64,000 nucleotides of DNA from Liolophura sinensis. Its lineage: Eukaryota; Mollusca; Polyplacophora; Chitonida; Chitonidae. The translations under genes were made by a program, and so were the position numbers. The stretch covers positions 34,280,810 through 34,344,809 of the forward strand of contig NC_088304.1 in the NCBI RefSeq assembly GCF_032854445.1, given 5' to 3'. Under the pieces are notes generated by a model. The model was given only the letters and a program-made list of their open reading frames with translations. It made no database searches and was not told the origin of the DNA. Shown in pieces: positions 11,801-23,800 of the stretch (positions are counted from its first letter, which is position 1; each line of letters opens with the position of its first letter).

Positions 11801-14800
11801 ATTCCTGTACTCCACCCATGAATCTTACTCCCATTGTAGCAGTGATATATCCCGGAGTGCGCTCTTGAAGCAGTCATGTGAAACAACCCCTTTTTTGGAG
11901 CCCTCAGTGGCTAACTGGACTTTGGCATGAATTTCCCATTTCACGAAACAGTTAGGTCAGATGTTCAAAGCCAGCTCTTCCTTCAAATTCTTGAATTTTA
12001 TGTCAGGAATTTTGACAGGTACCTGAAGAAGAGCAGTAGTTTCCCCAGGTCTCTTCCCAGTGTCCTCTTCCGATAATCTCAGCAATGGTGTTTAACACAA
12101 ATCAAAGAAGTTTTCAGACCACTTCCGTTTTTGTGCCTACTTACAGACAGCGACGAAGACGATCACCCTAAGGTGGACAAGAACGAGCTTCAGACAACCC
12201 TGAGGACGCTGACGTCCAAACTGGAGGACTTGAACACATGTAACGACCTGATAGCCAAACACGGCACCGCCCTGCAGAAAGCCCTAAGTGAGCTGGAGCA
12301 GTTGGACCACAGCGGAGACCTGTCCAGCAAGATCAAGTCTGTCAATGAGAGAGCCACTCTGTTCCGGATAACATCCAACGCAATGATCAACGTAAGTACA
12401 AACGATCAGACCAGGGCAGAAATGCATACATATGTGTACTCGTGTACTTCCATGTTACATGGAAGTTTTCTTGAAGCTTTTCAGACTTGGCTTGGAGTCA
12501 GTTCTCCTGTCAATTTGGAAATTTACATGGACATGATTATTTGTACTTCTGTCCTGTATGTGTGTCAAGGCATTAGATTCCAAATACCAAAGTAACCCAG
12601 TTTGCCAACACATTGTGTGATCCTTTCGTACTAAACAGTATTATATGTTCTGGTGGACAGTGGACACTAGGGGAAGAATGGGATGCTTTACACTATAGAA
12701 ACTCTGAAGGGATGGTGTATCACGTAGTGGGGCAAAAGGCTGGGAGTGGGTAGACCCGGGATCAAACCAGGCTCAAGTCATAGAAAAGACTTTTAAAAAA
12801 TGGTACTTGTTGCTACCTCTGTTGGTGCACAGCACTAAGAGGTTAGAGTAAGGAAACAGGACTTGTTGTTGCGGTGTCAGTATAATGTGACTGGGTGCAG
12901 TGTCATGTCTGGTGTCTTCAGCATAACACTTAAGTGGTGACAGCACTTTGTGACATGGACAGGCCCTGCCACAGGAGTACACAGTGTATGTACAGTCAGC
13001 TACAATTGTTCATGGATACATACATAGTATAAAAGAAAGATTATGTTTCTATGTGAAATGAATAAAAAATTATGCCCTGGAATTTTTGTTAAAAAAAATT
13101 TCATGTTGAGGGGATTTTTGTACATATAGTTACCCCTCTATATTGTGCATGTCCCCCCCCCCCCCCCCCCCCCCCGAAGTGCTCTGAGCTCGTGAGCTTG
13201 CTACAATGTGGGCAAGGTGACATGTACACATAGACTGCATGGCTTCTTCAGGCCAGCTTATTGTTCCGTCTGCGCCTCTACACCCCGCCCCCATTCGGTT
13301 CTTTCCCCACACCCCACCCTATGTGGCCGGACCTGTTCGGTCTGTCCCCCAACAGAGTACTTTTTAAACAGGGATCATTGTTGACGTCACAGCTGCAAGC
13401 TACTTAATTTCCGTGCTGACCGCTGGGGCCTTAAGAAAACTGTATTTTGAAGCCATTTTATCACCCAAAGTGTAATTTCCGTACTGACCTCTGGGGCCTT
13501 GAGAAAACTGTACTTTGAAGCCATTTTTACCCCCAAAGTGAAAGTTGAAAAATTTGTTTGTACTATTCTATGTTATTACACATGACAATCTGCACATTAA
13601 GAAATAAAACCAAAGTGTTTCATGTATTCTTTAAGTATGGCATTAAACCCCAAGCATACATGAACATATGCACTTGACAAAAGGGTATTATGCACCTAAA
13701 ATTTGTGAACAGAATTAGCTAATGGACAAAGGACATTTAGAATAGCAAAGTGAAGGTTGAACATAAACACAAAAATGAATTGTTTTTCTGTCTAGTTTGC
13801 TAGACACTTGCTGTTTAAGTGTACTGTTTTAGTGTATTTTCACTGAAGATTAGCACGCAGAGGTTTGAGACAGAAGCTGCTTGCTATGGCAAAAGAAAGG
13901 GTAACATATCAAAGAACATGTAACACTTTCCGCTTTGTCTTGCATATATGACTTATCACACTGATCACATATATGACTTCTCACACTAATTTAATGAACA
14001 TTTATACACTTGAATGTAATTTTTATGAGATGATAAGGTAAATATACATGTACAAAGACTTTATGGATTCACTTCAGGCCTGGTTAAGAAGCAAGATTTC
14101 ACCCCTCAATGACAGCAGAAACTTGACTCGCTGAATTAATACGTGAACTGTACATATTACTGAGTGAAAAAGTTGTAGAATTAGGCTAGTACTAATCTAT
14201 TCACAATTTCACAACACACCTCTAAGATGACCTGTTTTTTAATCTTGGATGTAAATCCTCTGTTAATTGATGCTCTAATATGTTCAGTCAGGCTAATGTA
14301 AGTGTCTATAGTGTAATGAATTCTGACACAAGTTCTCAGTTTCACAAAGCTTTGGTGGTTTAGCAGAGTTCATGTTAACTACTGTGGCAAAACATTTAAA
14401 CATGTGTTTCCAGGCTCATTTAAGTCTTGAGTTGAGATCTCACATAGAAAGCAAATTCTAAGCGTGAAAATCACACTTTTGTGCAGGCTCAAGAGTGAGA
14501 ATTGTAGGTTATGAAACTCGTTTTCATGTGTCACTTTTAAACAAACTTCACCTCAGGGTTTTGCGTTGTGTTAACTGTATACCAATTGCTCTCTCTCAAA
14601 GTGGTCACAAGACTTGATTGCCAAGACAATAGTACTTATGCACCTTCACTGTAAGGTTTAAGAGTACAAGTGTACAAGCATGTAGAACTCTAATCCCTCA
14701 ACTTTTTGTTGGCATATCAAAGGGCAACTTTCAGTGCAATTTATACTTGTTTAGTTTGATTTTGGTTGGATTGGCCAGTTTCAGGACTTTACAAAAAGTG

Positions 14801-17800
14801 ACATTTTGTCAGTCAAAACAGAATAATTCTTTCAGAATGTGCTTGAATAAACACTTTGCAAACAATCATACAGATTGAAGAATTACAGTACTAGCCAAAA
14901 GAAGAAATCCCTTGCCTTCTTTCTCTTAGTCCCACACAATTCATACCCTTTCTACTGTACTCACAGCAGGTTACCAAGAACAGTTACACACCCATGTTTA
15001 AGCTGAAATCAGCTTGTGAAGCTTGTTGAGGGAAGAAGTCTCGCTTAAGCCTACAGCCTGACAACTGACCTTGGATTTATCAGGTGTTGTTAAGCAGGAT
15101 CTGAATGTTTTTATGGCTGGACTGATAATCACATGTATGTCACCGTGATAAAATTAGCTCTACCCACATATTGTCACATGACATGTATCTGTCCTGCTCA
15201 TCCTGACATGAAGTTATTAAACCATCACACCTGACCAGGTGTCAAAAAGTAAGTTATTGACTAAAAGTCCAGCTTTATATGAAGGGTTACAGGTATTTTG
15301 CTGGACGGGCAGCTAGAGTATGGGTTGGCAAAGACACTTGGTTTTGCTTTATATCTTACAATATTCTGATATATTCTACATTTTCAGCAAAGTTTTATCA
15401 GGACCTCATTGTAAGCTGCATGCACAGTCGTATTGTATATTACTGTAGGGGAATGGTGTTCAGGAAAGCACATGGAAAAGCAGTACACCTTTTGACGTAG
15501 CCATTAAGGTTTCATTTTGGCCAAAAAAGAATTTGGGTATATATACCTGAAGCTTTATACATGTACATGTAAATACAGTTTATGGTGTCCTTACATACAG
15601 TTTTACCGGTAATTACATGTAAATACTGACCAGTCAGACAAACTAGTAGTAAGCTTTCCATCACCCCTACATGTACTAAGGGCAAACATGAGGTGAAAAC
15701 GTATAAGTACCGGTAAGTTTTCAGGCTCTGCACAATATCTTAATCCTATAAATGGTTTTCAGAGTCTTCAAACACTGTCATATTTCTTCGTAGTTTTTCA
15801 TATTAGAGGGAAATTCTACATGCGGGATAAAATGGAAGAGGGGCCCACTGTGGCCTAGGTGGTTAGCGTGCGAGCGCGACACAATGACCCAGGAACCTCT
15901 CATCAATGAGGTTGATGTCAGTTCAAGCCCGGCTCATGCAGGTTTACCCTCCGGCTGTATGTGGGAGGGTCTGTCAGCAACCTGTGGATGGTCGTGGGAT
16001 TTCCCTTGGATCTGCACGGTTTCCTCCCACTGTAATTCTGGCGGTCATCTTATAAGTGAAATACTTTTGAGTACAGGCTAAACATCAGTCAAATAAATAA
16101 ATAAATAAATAAATAAATATATAAAATGGCATACAACTGCAGTGTTGCTTACCAGCCCTCTACAAAGGGAAGCAAATCTTGTACATCTTGGAATAGTGGT
16201 ACCCTAACTCAAGTGATGAGGAGTAACCAGAGCTGGTATTGTTATTTAAGTACAGTGAGTATGGTGTAAGTCACCAGTCAAAATGTTTAGATAATTATAG
16301 GCAGAGGAAGCAGCTGTTCCATTAGTTACAAGATTTGCCTCCCTTTGTATAGGGCTGGTGAGGCTGGCTCCCAACTGGGTTACATTCAATGAGTCTACTC
16401 GCATGTACCACAGCTATTCTTATGGACGTCACAAACAAGTTAGTTAATGAAGGTTTTTTCTAGCAAATTTTCTTTTAGAAACTCTGTATTACTTTTTGTT
16501 GTATTTCGCATGAGTTAAACTCCGTGATCATTGTCCTTTGTAGCGTTTGGTTGGAAAACAAAGATGACACCTGAGGATTTTTCATTGGAACATATTTATA
16601 ACATTTGTTGGAAAATAAAAGATGACACCTGAGGATTTTTCTTTGGGACATATTTATAACATTTGTTGGAAAACAAAAGATGACTCCTAAGGATTTTGTA
16701 TTGGAACATATTTATAACATTTGTTGAAAAACAAAAGATGACACTTGAGGATTTTTCTTTGGAACATATTTATAACATTTGTTGGAAAACAAAAGATGAC
16801 TCCTAAGGATTTTGTATTGGAACATATTTATAACATTTGTTGAAAAACAAAAGATAACACCTGAGGATTTTTCATTGGAACATATTTATAACATTTGTTG
16901 AAAAATAAAAGATGACACCTGAGGATTTTTCTTTGGAACATATTTATAACATTTGTTGGAAAACAAAGGATGACTCCTAAGGAGTTTGTATTGGAAAACA
17001 TTGGTAATATTTATTGGTAAACAAAGGTAACTCAAGAGGATTTTGTATTGGAATGTATTTGTGAAAAATGAGCAATCCCTCAAGGGATAGTGAAAGAATT
17101 TTAACTACTTTGTTGTTACCACCATGAAAAAGTAGTTTCCCTAATTCCTCAACCATTTCACATGTGCAAGAAGAACTTTCATTGCATTTTTTGCCTATTT
17201 GTAATTTGAATTTGGAGATATAACTTCATTGGTTGGATTGGCCAATTTCAGGGCTTCACAAAAAATATAATTATAACAGTTCACAAAGAACAATGCTTTG
17301 CGAACATGAAAAAAGGTTCAAAAGGATTAAAGTATATAACCCCAGGGGCGGGTTTCATGAATCTCACTTAGCTAAGTAAGCCATGAAATACCATGACAAT
17401 GCATGTTGTGGACATAAAAAGTGCACTTAGATAAAGGCAACTTAACACTAAGTCAGCTTCATGAAACTGGCCCCAGCACTTGAAGAAAAGGTTGGTGTGA
17501 CTCATCTTTCATGTATCTTTGTCTTTGTTCTCATGTAACAGGCTTGCTCTGATTACCTGGATTTGGCTCAGGCGCAGGGTCGGCGCTGGCAACGCATGTT
17601 ACACAGCGAGCACGAGCAGAGGATGAAGTTAGAGGAAATGGTAGAACACCTGGCCAAACAACAGGCCTCGTTTGAGAACAAGGTGCGCAAGTCTATCCCT
17701 GCCGGCTCCAAGGTCACCATGAAGGAAGAAGGTGAGAGTTCATCCAGAAAATTGTTAACTCCTTTTTAGAGGTTCAGTGTAAAAGTGATAACCTGAAAGT

Positions 17801-20800
17801 GAGCCCATATCAGTCACATTGATAACCTGGGTAAATATTCATAATTTATGTTTGACATGCAGATAAATTTTCCTTGTGCTCATTTCAGAGTTAATAATGT
17901 GATCATAATAATTAACATCTGAATTTCTCATTGACAGTAATCAGGTTTTCTAGAAAATTCTTTGACACGATTCTGTTTGCAGCAACTCACTGACTGTGTG
18001 CTTATTTCATAGCCATTCACCAGTTCTCTGCTTATTTCATAGCCACTCGTCAGTCCTCTGCCTATTTCATAGCCTCTCACCAGTCCTCTGCTTATTTCGT
18101 AGCCTCTCACCTGTCCTCTGCTTATTTCACAGCCTCTCACCTGTCCTCTGATGAAGACATGGACTTTGTGGATGCTGTGGAGAACATTGTAGAAGAGTTT
18201 ACAGTGGCTTTGCCTTCCAATGAAAAAGTCCACAAGTAAGTACACGTATCTCCAGTCTTCTGATTGACTTCTTGAATTAACCAAGCTGCAGACTGTGGAA
18301 TTTAGTTGTCATCAGTTTGTGATATTGTCTCCCACCACAAGAATTGTTAGGAAATATTGAACTGTTCACTTTGTGCCCTGCCTGTTTTTGTGAACAGAAC
18401 ATTTTGAACAATTATGGACCAATCAAGGTCATGCGTCCACATTGGTTGCTTTATGTCAGGGTGGGACAGATCATTTAATTGGAACATTTGAACGTTTGTG
18501 GGTACGGTAATTAATATTATCCACAAATATGACATATTTCCTGAAATATTTATTGTAAAGGATTTACAAGGTAAGACGTGTGTTTGTCATTTTTTTTGTA
18601 CAATTTTCATTCTAATGCTCCTGTTTTATGCCAGACCTTTAAAACTGAGGAACCTGTTGTACCCATTCTTATTAAGATGTACTGATTTTCTCCACTGTAA
18701 CCTCGAAATTGGAAAATTCCCAGAATTGGCCCAATTGATAAGATTGATTCGGTAATCATCAGAGAATATGTGGATAGTGGAAAATGTTAGGATATTCAAA
18801 TGCTGATCACAGAAACCTTCCATTTTTTTTGTTTGTCACAGACGGACGCCAAGTGGTTTCTCCATGGACAGTTTTGGTGTGCCTGCCGATGGAGAGTATT
18901 CTAGCGAATCAGAGACAGAGTGCCACGGTAAAGAGGCGAGGGTGTTGTACTCTAAAGTGGAGGACGCCAAGGTAAGCTATCCCTGGGGAAGTAGGCTGGG
19001 AATGGACAGAGGGAAGTGTTAGGGTGGGTGGGCAGACAGAGTGCCACGGTAAAGAGGCGAGGGTGTTGTACTCTAAAGTGGAGGGCGCCAAGGTAAGCTA
19101 TCCCTGGGGAAGTAGGCGGGGAATGGACAGAGGGAAGTGTTAGGGTGGGTGGGCAGACAGAGTGCCACGGTAAAGAGGCGAGGGTGTTGTACTCTAAAGT
19201 GGAGGACGCCAAGGTAAGCTATCCCTGGGGAAGTAGGCGGGGAATGGACAGAGGGAAGTGTTAGGGTGGGTGGGCAGACAGAGTGCCGTGGTAAAGAGGC
19301 GAGGGTGTTGTACTCTAAAGTGGAGGACGCCAAGGTAAGCTATCCCTGGGGAAGTAGGCGGGGAATGGACAGAGGGAAGTGTTAGGGTGGGTGGGCAGAC
19401 AGAGTGCCACGGTAAAGAGGCGAGTGTGTTGTCCTCTAAAGTGGAGGACGCCAAGGTAAGCTATCCCTGGGGAAGTAGGCGGGGAATGGACAGAGGGAAG
19501 TGTTAGGGTGGGTGGGCAGACAGAGTGCGACGGTAAAGAGGCGAGGGTGTTGTACTCTAAAGTGGAGGACGCCAAGGTAAGCTATCCCTGGGAAAGTAGG
19601 CAGGGAATGGACAGAGGGAAGTGTTAGGGTGGGTGGGCAGACAGAGTGCCACGGTAAAGAGGCGAGGGTGTTGTACTCTAAAGTGGAGGACGCCAAGGTA
19701 AGCTATCCCTGGGGAAGTAGGAGGGGAATGGACAGAGGGAAGTGTTAGGGTGGGTGGGCAGACAGAGTGCCACGGTAAAGAGGCGAGGGTGTTGTACTCT
19801 AAAGTGGAGGACGCCAAGGTAAGCTATCCCTGAGGAGGTAGGCGGGGAATGGACAGAGGGAAGTGTTAGGGTGGGTGGGCAGACAGAGTGCGACGGTAAA
19901 GAGGCGAGGGTGTTGTACTCTAAAGTGGAGGACGCCAAGGTAAGCTATCCCTGGCGAAGTAGGAGGGGAATGGACAGAGGGAAGTGTTAGGGTGGGTGGG
20001 CAGACAGAGTGCCGTGGTAAAGAGGCGAGGGTGTTGTACTCTAAAGTGGAGGACGCCAAGGTAAGCTATCCCTGGGGAAGTAGGAGGGGAATGGACAGAG
20101 GGAAGTGTTAGGGTGGGTGGGCAGACAGAGTGCCACGGTAAAGAGGCAAGGGCGTTGTACTCCAAAGTGGAGGACGCCAAGGTAAGCTATCCCTGGGGAA
20201 GTAGGAGGGGAATGGACAGAGGGAAGTGTTAGGGTGGGTGGGCAGACAGAGTGCCGTGGTAAAGAGGCGAGGGTGTTGTACTCTAAAGTGGAGGACGCCA
20301 AGGTAAGCTATCCCTGGGGAAGTAGGAGGGGAATGGACAGAGGAAAGTGTTAGGGTGGGTGGACAGGCAGAGTGCGGAGGCAAAGGGGGAGTGTGTTGTA
20401 CTCTAAAGTAAGCTGTCTCTGGGGAAGTAGGAGGGGAACGGGACAGAGGGAAGTGTTAGGGTGGGTGGACAGACAGAGTGCGGGGGTAAAGGGGGTAAGG
20501 GTGTTGTACTCCAAAGTAAGCAATCCCTGGGGAAGTAGGAAGGGAATAAACAGAGGGAAGTTTTAGGGTGGGTGGACAGACAGAGTGCGGGGGCAAAGGG
20601 GGAGGGTGTTGTACTCTAAAGTAAGCTATCTCTGGGGAAGTAGGAGGGGAATGGACAGAGGGAAGTGTTAGGCTGGGTGGGCAGACAGAGTGCTGTGGTA
20701 AAGAGGCAAGGGTGTTGTACTCTGAAGAGGAGGATGCTAAGGTAGGCTGGGGGGAGGAGGAGGTGAGGAATGGACAAGGGAATGTGGTAAAGAGCATATG

Positions 20801-23800
20801 GGGTTATACATGTGGGGTCGAGTGATGGGAGGACAGTGGTAATAGACAGTGGGTGATTGCGAGGGGTGCTGACGGGCATGCCAAATAAGGTTCCTTTGTA
20901 TTGGGTAGAATTAAAGGTGGTGGGGGGGGGCTCCGTGGCTCACTTTGTTAGCGTGCCAGAGCAGCATACTGACCCAGGAGTCTCTCACCAATGTGGTCGC
21001 TGTGTCCAGCTTATGCTGGCTTCCTCTCAGGCTGTACATGGGAAGGTCTGCCAGCAACCTGCAGATGGTCGTGGGTTTCCCCCGGGCTCAGCCCGGTTTC
21101 CACTCACCACAATGCTGGCCGCCGTCGTATAAGTGAAATATTCTTGAGTACGGCGTAAAACACCAATCAGATAAATAAATAGAATTAAAGGAGTGCAGAT
21201 TGTTGTCAAACCAGGTTTATGTTTACTGGATGAGATGAGGTGGTGTGCTGACAATTCATCCAATTTTCTTTTCTGTTGGATGGGGTGGGAGGTGTGCTGA
21301 ATGTAATGCCAAACAGGGTTCTTTTCTGTTGGGTAGCATGGGAGGAAGGAATAGACAAGGCATTAGGTTGCTAGGATAGGAGTGTACAACAGGTTGGCTC
21401 GGGGTTGGGGGAGACTGAGCGCCTTTCCAGTTTATAAACTCTGAGGCAGTTTTTATCATATAAGTTTTGTAAAAGTGTTTCATGTTCAGTTCATGTGAAA
21501 AGTGACAACAGTAAAAATCATCAAAATTGAGTCCCATTTCTTTATCTCAAAGCCTCAGCCCAAAGCAAAAGGATGGGTATTAATATCAGTATGTGTGTCT
21601 CTGTGTCCATCCGTCACACTTTTCTTTTTGTGCTATATGGGCTGCAAGGCATATCCCTGCAGGCCCACTTTGTGTGTTTTCTGAGATCAAGATCGCAAAT
21701 CAGGTGAATATGTGCATAAGTTTTGGATTGATACCAATTTCCTTTATTCTGATCAATCATTGTTTCTGTACAATATAAGTGTGTCCGTGGTTGATAAAAT
21801 GTTCTGTGGCAACTTGTAAAATTTCTAAAACGAGTTTGATCGATGCATACCCTTTTTATGTTTAGTTTATGATATAAATTCTTGATTTCAGTTACGTCTT
21901 GGCGCAAAACACAAACGTCAGGCCAGTAAGGATAAGCTTATGCGGCCAGCGAGTGACGTGCACACCCCAGAGCCCTCACCCCGAGTCCAGAGAAGGAAAC
22001 CCCGGCGGACAACCATACCTGAGAAACCCAACTACAGCCTAAACCTGTGGAGCATCATGAAGAACTGTATTGGCAAGGAGCTGTCCAAAATCCCTATGCC
22101 TGTAAGTTACAGTTACCATGATGATTCTGGCATCTGTAATGTTTGATCACCTGCATAGATGCGTGCTAAAATAAGATAGAGAGCAGGTTGTGGCTTTGTG
22201 GTTGAGGATCTTTTTTTCAGTTGCTAGGAGACAAGTTGAAGAACGGCCTTGGACAGGAAATTTGTAGCTGTTCTCTGTTTTCATTGTTTGTGGCACTTGG
22301 TGGCCACAAACACTTCTGTACAGAGTTCTTATTAGTTTATGGCCACAATTTATTTATTCTGCCCAAAAGACAGAAAATGAAATCAGGTAAAAGAGGACCC
22401 CCCCACCTCCCCACCTGGAATCACTGTTTTTCCAGGTGAGCATCTTGTACTTAAGCGCATGACAACACATACCATTTCATGTTTGCATTCACAGGTAAAT
22501 TTCAGTGAACCTTTATCGTTATTACAACGTCTGACAGAAGATTTTGAGTACACGGAGTGCCTTGACATTGCGGCTCGCTGCGAGGACAGCTACGAGCAGA
22601 TGGCCTACCTGGCCGCTTTTACTATATCGGCCTACTCAACCACCACCAACAGAACCAGCAAGCCATTCAACCCGCTCCTCGGGGAGACGTATGAGTGTGA
22701 CCGCATGGATGACCTCGGCTGGAGGGCCATCTCAGAACAGGTTTGTATACGGCCTTGAAAACACAGAAATTTGAAAGTAACATTTCCGGGGTTTGCAAAA
22801 CCTGGATGCATCCATCAGTCTCTACCTTTTGCTTTTAAATCACTACCACTACTAGCCAGTATTGGACATGTGTCTGATAGGCTCCAAAGTTCAAGCTTGT
22901 CTAGTGGTGGCAGTGATATAAAGTGAAAAGTAGAGAGCAACGTATGGGCTGTAGGGAGTATGGGTTTGTAGTTGAGCCTTGAAAAGCCTTGGAATGGAAA
23001 CTACAGAAGCAGTCTCAGCTACTGTGTGTAGTGTGCTGACATTCTTGTGGAGAAAAATGTTTTCCTACATGTTTGAAACTGCTTTGTATGCGTGAATTTG
23101 ACTCAATAAGATCATTTTACATTGCTGTAGGCATATGTAGTGTAGGGTATTTATCTTAATTAGTCAGGAAATTTGATGTGTAAAAACCCTGTCTGTGTAA
23201 ATGTACCATGACAAGCTGGCTAATTAAAACACTGATTTGTTATTTCAGTTTGTTAACGTAATACTTTATCTCTCGCCTTGCATTCATTGCATGATCTTTC
23301 GTTGCCTCCATTGCTTTATCATATCCATTTCATTTGTTGTGTACAGGTGAGTCACCATCCACCAATCGCGGCCACGCACGCTGAAGGTAGAGGCTGGAAG
23401 TTGTGGCAAGAGTTTGCCATGACCAGTAAATTCAGGGGGAAGTACCTACAGATTTTGCCTTTAGGTGAGTACAAAATCTATGCCATAAATTGGATACTTG
23501 TCTTTCAGTGTGCTTTTTGCTTTCCGAAAACATTAGCGTTGTGCTAGTATTTTCCTGCTGTAGCTTTGTTGGCTTCTCCAACATCCCGACATGCCTTCGA
23601 TTTCTTGAAATCAGACTATATATTTCAGAAAGAGGAAAAGAGACTTAGTCTCTTCCAATTGTGGTCAAGTGAATTGGTTTTGAAGTCCTAGTGTGACCAT
23701 AAGTTTTTATTTCTTGCTCAGCCTTTCTTTCTTTATTGAATATGGGCCACAGTACATTGCCACACTGCCAAGTGTCTTGTCAGGTGTCTTAAGGATGGTG

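Larger units (their letters stand above)
12392..17541 (+). other. OSBP intron 3 (5.1 kb)
   Basis: Holds a family-C repeat (12774), a 23-base poly-C run (13153-13175), a duplicated ~68-base block (13406-13541), a SINE (15836) and a 58-bp satellite (16547-17062). The rest is ordinary AT-rich intron. Confidence 0.8.

Noticed and set aside
18909-20879. Series of overlapping 86-aa minus-strand frames across the 121-bp array
   Set aside because: They are the same repeat read in antisense and recur with the 121-bp period. The plus strand carries the real OSBP exon and donor; Pro/His-rich composition comes from the G-rich unit.
21256-21537. 93-aa minus-strand frame in OSBP intron 6
   Set aside because: Low-complexity Pro/Ser composition complementary to G-rich intron sequence; no homologue recognised.
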